The position numbers and the translations under genes were made by a program. 56,352 nucleotides of DNA from contig JAFGNJ010000017.1 in the NCBI GenBank assembly GCA_016927065.1, positions 1-56,352 on the forward strand. Reading direction: 5' to 3'. Every line of letters begins with the position of its first letter. Within the stretch, counting starts at the first letter, position 1. This DNA comes from Deltaproteobacteria bacterium (lineage in GTDB: Bacteria > Desulfobacterota > B13-G15 > RBG-16-54-18). Below are positions 50,652 to 56,352 of this stretch, piece after piece. The notes under the pieces are model-generated. The model did no database searches, was not told where the DNA came from, and saw only the letters and a program-made list of their open reading frames with translations.

Positions 50652-51287
50652 ATGTCTCAACGTAAGTGTCGGCAAATAGCTGTATACGTCGGTCTACTGT
50701 TTATGGCATTGGGGGGTCTAGGCTTATTTCTAGTCTTTCCTTCCACAATCAACGCAGCGTCCAGCGAAGTTACCTGGACAACGTACACCAACAAAATATT
50801 CGGCTTTGAAGTTACCTTTCCATCGTTTTTTCACGTCACCGAGAGCTACAAAGGCGTTTGGTGGCAACCAACCCAGGGTAATCATGATGTCCTGAAACGC
50901 GGCATCCAAATCGATTTGCGGCTTCCCTCTGGAGGCCCCTGGATCACCATAGCTGCCCGTGAAAACGACGCTGCACTTTGTTGTTCGGAGATAGCGGGTC
51001 GTGGACCCATGCAGGAGGGCGTCCTTGAAGGCAAACGGTTTTGCCGGGCAGGCTATGTCGATCACGCCATGGGTGGTCGTTGGGCGCTTAACGTTGAATA
51101 CATCCTGTCGCATGATGGCGTCTGGTACCACATTATATATACCGGACTGCAGGGAGGCGACATAAAAGACGATGGTACTGTTTACACCCCCAAATCCGAA
51201 TGCGACGTCGATACCGCCGTCGATCCAACGGTTTTTTCCAAGATGTTTACAATCTTTCGCTTTGTTAACAGAGAGAAACCAAAATGA
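50652..51287 (+). CDS. Exported PsbP-like/DUF1795-like protein (probable cassette)
   Basis: A 211-residue protein. Residues 9-36 are a signal peptide (AVYVGLLFMALGGLGLFLVF) with cleavage near NAA-SS. The start of the mature part (TYTNKIFGFEVTFPSFFHV) is typical of DUF1795/PsbP-like folds. Five Cys residues follow the signal peptide, including a CC pair (ALCCSE). AAGGAGG at 50635-50641 lies directly after the first attC site, so translation signals come with the cassette. It ends 2 nt before a second attC-like pair. Function unknown. Confidence 0.7.
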   Translation: MSQRKCRQIAVYVGLLFMALGGLGLFLVFPSTINAASSEVTWTTYTNKIFGFEVTFPSFFHVTESYKGVWWQPTQGNHDVLKRGIQIDLRLPSGGPWITIAARENDAALCCSEIAGRGPMQEGVLEGKRFCRAGYVDHAMGGRWALNVEYILSHDGVWYHIIYTGLQGGDIKDDGTVYTPKSECDVDTAVDPTVFSKMFTIFRFVNREKPK

Positions 51288-51288
51288 A

Positions 51289-51343
51289 GCATAACTCCGC
51301 TTTATATCCGATAGAGATGCGCAAAAGATAACCTGAGTTATTC
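51289..51343 (+). other. Second attC-like site (weaker)
   Basis: R'' GCATAAC (51289-51295) and R' GTTATTC (51337-51343) match at six of seven paired positions. AACTC/GAGTT extends the stem, and TTA..TC pairs with GA..TAA inside with a 2-nt bulge. The apex is an 18-nt loop. Right next to it are REP-like sequences, so this could be coincidental. Confidence 0.4.
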
Positions 51344-51375
51344 GTCAGTAAGTTTATTCAGAAACAACGTCTCCC
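51344..51375. repeat. REP-like repeat remnant
   Basis: GTAAGTTTATTCAGAAACAACG and then TCTCCC follow in line (51347-51375). The ACAACGTCTCCC core is shared with the inverted repeat at 27479-27523 and, with one change, with the element at 2619-2655. Confidence 0.45.
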
Positions 51376-51387
51376 TTTGACCCTCTA

Positions 51388-52068
51388 TCAGTCAGAGGGC
51401 TCTTTAAATCGATACCCCGCCCCCCTTACCGTTTCTATAAACGGGTGTTTTCCCCACTCGATCTTGGCCCTAAGTCTACGGATGTGGACATCCACTGTTC
51501 TGTCCCCGCCGTAGTAGTCGTAGCCCCAGATCTTATTGAGCAGGGCCTCGCGGGTGAAGACCCGGCCGCTGTTTGCGGCGAGGAATATCAAGAGCTCGTA
51601 TTCCGTGAAGGTAAGGGAGAGGGTCTTGCCGTCGAGTGTCACCTCCCGCCGAGTAAGATCGATCATCAGCTCATCGTTCCGGATCAGGTCTTTGCTCTCG
51701 ACCGCGTACGTCTCCTTCAAGGCCTTTTCTACCCTGAGGGCTATCTCTTCTGTTTCGTACGGTTCGATGACAAAATCATCCACAACGAACGGGATGTCGC
51801 GGCTTTTTCCCAGGGCATCCTTGGGTACGAGGGCTATGATGGGGATTGGCCGTTCTCTTCGCAGTTCCCGTATGATTTCGATGATGGGAGAGGCGGCGGT
51901 GGGGTTTTCAAGGGCGAGGATGACGAGGTCCGGGGCCTTGTCAATTATCGCTTCGTCCACGGTCTCATCGGGAGATATGTGATCACAGGCGAAGTTGTGC
52001 GCAGTGAGATCACCTGCAATCGTACGCCCCGTTTTTGTGTCTTTGCTGATCAGGAGGATCTTAAACAT
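51388..52068 (-). CDS. OmpR-family regulator with degenerate receiver domain
   Basis: A 226-residue regulator. The C-terminal winged-helix (residues about 130-222; LSLTFTEYELLIFLAANSGR, VDVHIRRLRAKIE, VRGAGYRF) is a normal OmpR/PhoB DNA-binding domain. The N-terminal receiver (1-120) has lost its chemistry: the phospho-acceptor Asp is Ala52 (LVILALENP), the acidic pair is S8-K9, and the conserved Lys is Glu102 (VIEPYE). It cannot be phosphorylated as usual. No histidine kinase is adjacent. It is transcribed in the same direction as the GAF-ANTAR gene, 123 nt downstream of it. Confidence 0.9.
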   Translation of the reverse strand: MFKILLISKDTKTGRTIAGDLTAHNFACDHISPDETVDEAIIDKAPDLVILALENPTAASPIIEIIRELRRERPIPIIALVPKDALGKSRDIPFVVDDFVIEPYETEEIALRVEKALKETYAVESKDLIRNDELMIDLTRREVTLDGKTLSLTFTEYELLIFLAANSGRVFTREALLNKIWGYDYYGGDRTVDVHIRRLRAKIEWGKHPFIETVRGAGYRFKEPSD

Positions 52069-52138
52069 GACACCCCCTCCTCACAGGATTCGAGTAAAAG
52101 TTTTATCCTTTTTTTGCTAGTACCCTGCCCCTAGCGGC

Positions 52139-52174
52139 ATCCCGCTTCAGTAAATTCACATTGCGGGGCGGGAT
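52139..52174. other. Hairpin between the regulator genes
   Basis: ATCCCGC (52139-52145) pairs with GCGGGAT (52168-52174) around a 22-nt loop. No T-run. It lies in the 123-bp gap after the GAF-ANTAR gene. Confidence 0.3.
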
Positions 52175-52191
52175 TGAATCCTAGGCTGTTA

Positions 52192-52926
52192 TTAAGATCC
52201 TATCTCATGGGCGAGGATGATGGCTTCGGCCACCTCCCGCATGGAGCGGCGGGTATCCATGCTCTTTTTTCTGATGCGCCCGAAGGCCTCGGCCTCGTCA
52301 AGTTTGGATTCCTTCATCAAGATACCCTTGGCTCGCTCCACCAGCTTCCTCGACTCCAGTTCCTCCTGGATCACTTTGGTCTTTACCATTAACCCCGTGT
52401 TCTCAATGCAGATAGCCGCCTGATTGGCCACGGTGGTGAGGATGGCCTCCTCGGTTTCGGTATAGCGGTGGGGGTAGGACGTATAACAATTTATCACCCC
52501 AATCACCTTTCCCCGCACCATCATGGGGACGCTCAAGAGGGAGCAGAGTTCCTCCTTGCGGGCCAGGTCTTTTTCCTTAAAGTGGGCGTCTTCAAGGACA
52601 TCGTAGACCCTCCTGGGTTTCTTCTCCTGGGCAACCCCGCCCACTACCCCTTCACCCAGACGCAGGACCCGCTCTTTGAGGTATTCCTTGCTTATGCTCT
52701 GGGTAGCCTCCAAAGAGAGGGTTTTTGTCGCCTCATCCAACAGCCAGAGGGAGCAGATCTTGGAACCCATGACATTGGCGGTGACGGTCACGATGAGTCC
52801 CAGGATATCCTCCAGGTAGTGGTCGGAGGAGATGGCCTTGCTGATCTCTGAGAGGGCCTTGATCTGCTCGGCATAGGAGGGTTCATCGCGCTGTTCCCTC
52901 CTGCTGTTTTTAGATGTCATAGCCAT
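52192..52926 (-). CDS. GAF-ANTAR transcription antiterminator
   Basis: A 244-residue protein with an N-terminal GAF sensor (about residues 25-170; GLIVTVTANVMGSKICSLWLL, VGGVAQEKKPRRVYDVL, SLLSVPMMVRGKVIGVINCY) and a C-terminal ANTAR domain (about 180-240; LESRKLVERAKGILMKESKL, RRSMREVAEAIILAHEI). ANTAR domains bind mRNA leaders with two hexaloop hairpins and prevent termination. Leaders of exactly that kind precede the glutamate-synthase genes. The GAF domain probably binds a small molecule or senses a redox state; the ligand is unknown. It overlaps asd by 10 nt, so it is probably cotranscribed with the amino-acid gene asd. Confidence 0.9.
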   Translation of the reverse strand: MAMTSKNSRREQRDEPSYAEQIKALSEISKAISSDHYLEDILGLIVTVTANVMGSKICSLWLLDEATKTLSLEATQSISKEYLKERVLRLGEGVVGGVAQEKKPRRVYDVLEDAHFKEKDLARKEELCSLLSVPMMVRGKVIGVINCYTSYPHRYTETEEAILTTVANQAAICIENTGLMVKTKVIQEELESRKLVERAKGILMKESKLDEAEAFGRIRKKSMDTRRSMREVAEAIILAHEIGS

Positions 52927-53972
52927 AATAGATTTTTCTTGTACAGAAATTCAGCGTTCAGGATAGCCGCCCCGGCCGCCCCCCGGATGGTGTTATGGCT
53001 GAGAACGAAAAATTTGTAATCGTGGATGGAGCACTTCCTCAGTCTCCCCACCACACAGGCCATCCCCTTTCCTTCATCCCGATCCCGTCGCGGCTGAGGA
53101 CGGTCATCCTCCCTCCTGTATATGAGGGGAGGGGAGGGGGCCGAAGGGAGTTCTTGGCCGCTCAGGGGGTCAAACTCCTCCCAGGCGGCAATCAGATCAT
53201 CAAGTGACGCCTTGTGATTCAAGCCGATGCTCACGCTCTCCAGATGTCCGTCCACCACATGCACCCTCGTACAGGAGGCGCTGATGGTAAGGTCGGCGGA
53301 GGTAAATTTTCCTCCGTCCAGGGCGCCGAGAATCTTGAGGGGTTCGGACTCTACCTTGGGCTCCTCGCCGCCGATAAAGGGGACCACGTTGTCGATGACG
53401 TCTAGAGAAGGCACACCGGGATACCCCGCACCGCTCAGGGCTTGCAGCGTAGTCACCACTACTTTATCTACCCCAAATCGTTTGTGCAAAGGGGCGAGGG
53501 CCATGACCAGTCCGATGGCAGCACAGTTGGGATTGGTGATGATATAGCCGTCTGACCCCCAGCGATCCCTCTGTTGGGGGATGATATCGAGATGATCGGC
53601 GTTCACCTCAGGAATCAAGAGCGGGACATCGGGGTCCATCCGGTGGTTTTTCGAATTGCTGCTCACTACGTATCCTGCCTGGGCGAAGTCCTCCTCCACC
53701 GGACCAGCCACACTGGAATCGAGTGCCGAAAAGCAGAGTCGACACTCCAGATTCGGATTGCACTCTTTAACTATAAGCTGGGCCACGCGAGGGGGGATAT
53801 CGCCCTGTACCTTCCACCGCCCCTGCATGACCTCAGCATAGGGACGACCGGCACTTCGCTCCGAGGCCGCTACCTCTGAGACCTCAAACCAGGGGTGTCC
53901 TTCCAGGAGCTGGATGATACGCTGTCCCACCATCCCGGTGGCACCCAGAACTCCGACTTTAATTCTTGCCAT
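52917..53972 (-). CDS. asd: Aspartate-semialdehyde dehydrogenase (archaeal/fungal type)
   Basis: A 351-residue enzyme that reduces aspartyl phosphate to aspartate semialdehyde with NADPH, for lysine, methionine, threonine and isoleucine synthesis. VGVLGATGMVGQRIIQLL is the NADP site, IITNPNCAAIGLVMALAP has the catalytic Cys, and TRVHVVDGHLESV carries the His that acts with it. The layout and GYPGVPSLDVIDNVVPFIGG are of the type found in archaea and some bacteria. I chose ATG 53972, GAGAGGA upstream; a frame extension to 54011 overlaps the previous gene. Confidence 0.94.
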   Translation of the reverse strand: MARIKVGVLGATGMVGQRIIQLLEGHPWFEVSEVAASERSAGRPYAEVMQGRWKVQGDIPPRVAQLIVKECNPNLECRLCFSALDSSVAGPVEEDFAQAGYVVSSNSKNHRMDPDVPLLIPEVNADHLDIIPQQRDRWGSDGYIITNPNCAAIGLVMALAPLHKRFGVDKVVVTTLQALSGAGYPGVPSLDVIDNVVPFIGGEEPKVESEPLKILGALDGGKFTSADLTISASCTRVHVVDGHLESVSIGLNHKASLDDLIAAWEEFDPLSGQELPSAPSPPLIYRREDDRPQPRRDRDEGKGMACVVGRLRKCSIHDYKFFVLSHNTIRGAAGAAILNAEFLYKKNLLWL

Positions 53973-53991
53973 AACTGTAGTATCCTCTCGA

Positions 53992-55092
53992 TCAGTTTTG
54001 TAATGAATCAAGGACGATTGTTGAAAAATATACTACGTCCTTATTGATCTCCTTGCCCTGAGCAGTAGCACGTAATTGAAACGTGCAAAAGGGGCATGCG
54101 CTTACCATCGTATCCCCCGGCGCCATCTTCAAAAGCCGGGAGGCCATCTCAGTCGAGAGGTCACGATAGAGCGATCTGATACCGCCCCCTGAACCGCAGC
54201 ACGGTGCCTGTTCCCTGTTCAGTTCCGTATCCTTCACCTCGGCCCCACACCAGGACAGGAGCTCCCGCGGCTCCTCGGTTATCCCCTCTCCCCTGGCAAG
54301 GCGACAGGCATCGTGGTAGACGAGTGATCTTTCCATTTTATCCAAGAGCGAGGGGTCCTTCTTCACGGCATCATATATCACCTTTACCACGTGGGAGACC
54401 TGAAAAGGGAATTCCCCCAGCACCTCAGGATAAAAATATTTGAAGCACTTCAGGCAGCCGTTGCAGGGGACGATCAGGTTCTTAATACCCAGGCTGGTAA
54501 ACCTGTCGACGTTTCTCTGAAAATACTCCCGTGCCAGGTCGATATCGCCCGCTTCGTAGATGTAGGTGCCGCAGCAACCCTCGTCCTCCAAGATCATATA
54601 ATCGATGCCTAGACGCTTCAATGCGAGATAGGAGTCGCTGGCGGCGTCCTTTACCAGATAAGAAGGGAGGCAGCCGAGGAAAAGGAGCGTTTCCGATTCC
54701 TGGTGAGGGCGGGCCTCGGGGAGCCAGTCTAGTCGTTTGGCCGGATCCCCATTGACGGCATTCCCCTTTTTGAGGATTCCCTCGATAATCCTTTTTCCCC
54801 GCTCCAGCGGTCCTAAGCCCTTCTGCACCAGCATGCGCCTGCCGGCGTCCACTATCTGGCTGATCTTTATCTCCACGGGGCACACGGTCTCACAAGCCAT
54901 GCACTTCGGGCAGTTGTAAAGGCTTTCCACCATCTGTTCGGAGACCGTCCCGCCTTCCAACACCGTTTGCACCGTCTGTAGCCGGTGCATGGGTGAGAAG
55001 AGTTTTTCACCGGTGATCTGGTAGGTGGGGCACGACTCCATGCACTCCTCGCACTCGGTACAGGATGCTATCTGATCAACTATCCTCTCCAT
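53992..55092 (-). CDS. HdrD/GlpC-like Fe-S oxidoreductase
   Basis: A 366-residue protein with two N-terminal 4Fe-4S motifs (CTECEECMESCPTY near residue 11, CPKCMACETVCPVE near 63) and two C-terminal CCG domains (DEGCCGTYIYE near 171, and APCCGSGGGIRSLY near 290). The CCG repeats hold the non-cubane 4Fe-4S clusters of heterodisulfide reductase subunits HdrB/HdrD. It is a soluble or membrane-associated electron carrier for disulfide, lactate-type or unknown substrates. Upstream of asd in the same direction (19-nt gap) and probably cotranscribed. Substrate not evident. Confidence 0.9.
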   Translation of the reverse strand: MERIVDQIASCTECEECMESCPTYQITGEKLFSPMHRLQTVQTVLEGGTVSEQMVESLYNCPKCMACETVCPVEIKISQIVDAGRRMLVQKGLGPLERGKRIIEGILKKGNAVNGDPAKRLDWLPEARPHQESETLLFLGCLPSYLVKDAASDSYLALKRLGIDYMILEDEGCCGTYIYEAGDIDLAREYFQRNVDRFTSLGIKNLIVPCNGCLKCFKYFYPEVLGEFPFQVSHVVKVIYDAVKKDPSLLDKMERSLVYHDACRLARGEGITEEPRELLSWCGAEVKDTELNREQAPCCGSGGGIRSLYRDLSTEMASRLLKMAPGDTMVSACPFCTFQLRATAQGKEINKDVVYFSTIVLDSLQN

Positions 55093-55150
55093 CTGTTTCG
55101 TGTTCTCTTGCTGTCGATGGGGTCTACTATAACAAAAGCCTTTTCAAAGA

Positions 55151-56140
55151 TCAACGGCCGTGCCCCAACTCCAGCAGGGGGTCCGTCTTTTCGTTTTCAC
55201 CCTCGGCGATTTGATGGAGTTTGCTGACCATCTCACTGAATGTAGAGAAATCCTTAAACCGAATTTCCATCCTGAACTCTTCGCCCTCGAAAAATGGGGG
55301 AGGGTGAAAGGTGATCTGAGGGGGTAAAGAGAGGGACCGTTTGTACTGAGCGAATTTTTCTTCCATTGCGGTAAGCCGTGGGAATCGCATCTCCTTCACG
55401 ATTCTCCTTATTTGCTCCATGCGCTGGGGGCGTGGGGTGTCTTGATCGTCAAGGATCTTCCCTATCTTTTCTCCTGCAAGCACAGAGGAGACGGACACCC
55501 CATCCCGCAGGGAGATCTCGCGCACAAAGGTGATAATCTCCTTGACGCGGTTTTCCCCTGGGCGCAAGGCCTCCAGGAAGGGGAGAAGGGCATGTCTCCC
55601 TTCTTGGTCGAGAGTGAGAAAGAGGACTGAGGTGGAGAGGGAGAGGTTTTGTCCCACTGCGTACTCCTGTAACCCCCGTTCCAGGCTCAGAAGGCTGGTC
55701 ACCTGCTTTAAGACCCTGGCATTGGGTTGCAGGCCCACAAGGGGGAGGTAGCGGTCTATCGCCTCTTTTTCAGCCACCCCAAAGGCGAGCAGCTTCTCCA
55801 GAGTTTGCGCCTTCTCCACAAGATTGAGAGGACGGGTGAGGTTGTGTCCGATGGTCAGCAGCAGGGCCTGGAGGTCATTGAGTTCGCCCTGGTGATAGAC
55901 AACGGCCTGCGTCTCGGCAATGACGAGCTGGCGCAGGGCCTCGGCCCTCTTGAAGCCGCAGACGATCTGATATCTTTCGTCACCTTTCTCGCGCAGGATG
56001 AGGGGCTCCACGAGTCCGACCAAGTTAAGGGAGGCCAATAGAGGCTCTACATCCGGCATAAAGGTGATGAGAAAGGTCGTGTCTTTTAAGTCTATCCTTG
56101 TGAGGGGAATCGTCTTTAATGTGTGCATCATTATCTCCAT
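55151..56140 (-). CDS. ParB/Spo0J-like protein
   Basis: A 329-residue ParB-like protein. The N-terminal ParB/Srx domain has IPLTRIDLKDTTFLI at residues 12-26, GLVEPLILREKGDERYQIV and the CGFKRAEALRQ motif that in ParB binds CTP. A helix-turn-helix-like part follows (RPLNLVEKAQTLEKLLAFGV, ...). The C-terminal 90 residues are unlike plasmid ParB. No parA partner is adjacent. It may be a chromosomal regulator rather than a segregation protein. The 212 bp after it (56141-56352) contain nothing I can call. Confidence 0.8.
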   Translation of the reverse strand: MEIMMHTLKTIPLTRIDLKDTTFLITFMPDVEPLLASLNLVGLVEPLILREKGDERYQIVCGFKRAEALRQLVIAETQAVVYHQGELNDLQALLLTIGHNLTRPLNLVEKAQTLEKLLAFGVAEKEAIDRYLPLVGLQPNARVLKQVTSLLSLERGLQEYAVGQNLSLSTSVLFLTLDQEGRHALLPFLEALRPGENRVKEIITFVREISLRDGVSVSSVLAGEKIGKILDDQDTPRPQRMEQIRRIVKEMRFPRLTAMEEKFAQYKRSLSLPPQITFHPPPFFEGEEFRMEIRFKDFSTFSEMVSKLHQIAEGENEKTDPLLELGHGR

Positions 56141-56352
56141 AAACTATATTTTCTGATACCAAAATTATACCGTTACCTCCTTATGTGTGCCAAGAGGTTT
56201 TTCCCGTTGTCTCAGCGTATATGATTGTGTTTCAATACAAAGGGATTATATTAAAGACATGAATGGACGGCCTGTTGCCCAAAGTCGGTTAAAAACATGA
56301 ATCATACTGGGTTAAAAGTCATAGGGAGTTTTCCCCACAGCATCATGAGTAA

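Overview
The window looks like a chromosomal segment of an anaerobic bacterium of the Deltaproteobacteria (Desulfobacterota) type. This is inferred from gene content: a split, archaeal-style glutamate synthase with ferredoxin modules, a FixABCX electron-transfer cluster, a heterodisulfide-reductase-like Fe-S protein, an archaeal-type aspartate-semialdehyde dehydrogenase, and many small DUF genes with strong Shine-Dalgarno sites. I saw no rRNA, tRNA or CRISPR array.

Layout. 1-4.6 kb is an accessory stretch: a strikingly eukaryote-like cyclophilin, a zinc-ribbon gene followed by an integron-type attC site, REP-like repeats, a 37-residue Lys-rich protein, a membrane gene broken by an in-frame TGA, a ferritin-like DUF2202 protein and a DUF3108 protein. 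4.4-10.6 kb is a peptide/nickel-type ABC transporter operon (lipoprotein, TrmO-like protein, two permeases, fused double ATPase) behind a promoter and a leader ending in a terminator hairpin. 10.6-18.3 kb holds small conserved genes (HEAT, cupin, CBS, YkgJ, cyclo-ligase, methyltransferase). 18.4-22 kb has carB with a near-consensus promoter. 24-27.4 kb is fixABCX. 27.6-35.5 kb has a solitary solute-binding protein, a Cache-HAMP protein lacking an output domain, a branched inverted-repeat element, gdhA, and an 863-residue KaiC-like/PEP-synthase-like fusion.

35.7-49.5 kb is a nitrogen-assimilation region: an orphan FMN glutamate-synthase-like protein, the split glutamate synthase operon, glnK-amt and glnA, interrupted by an AT-rich MBOAT/SGNH acyltransferase pair. 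Both glutamate-synthase transcription units begin with a leader of two small hairpins, the second overlapping a terminator. This is the layout recognised by ANTAR antiterminators, and a GAF-ANTAR protein is encoded at 52.2-52.9 kb. A repeated 18-bp TGTTAC motif precedes amt (twice) and glnA (once).

49.5-51.4 kb carries two apparent integron gene cassettes (an Mrr-like endonuclease and a secreted protein) with attC-type sites but no integrase in view. 51.4-56.1 kb contains a response regulator whose phosphorylation residues are all replaced, the GAF-ANTAR protein, asd, the Hdr-like protein and a ParB-like protein.

How they work together: gdhA, glnA and glutamate synthase form the two ammonia-assimilation routes, Amt and GlnK supply and gate ammonium, and the ANTAR protein plus the TGTTAC operator are the best candidates for their control.
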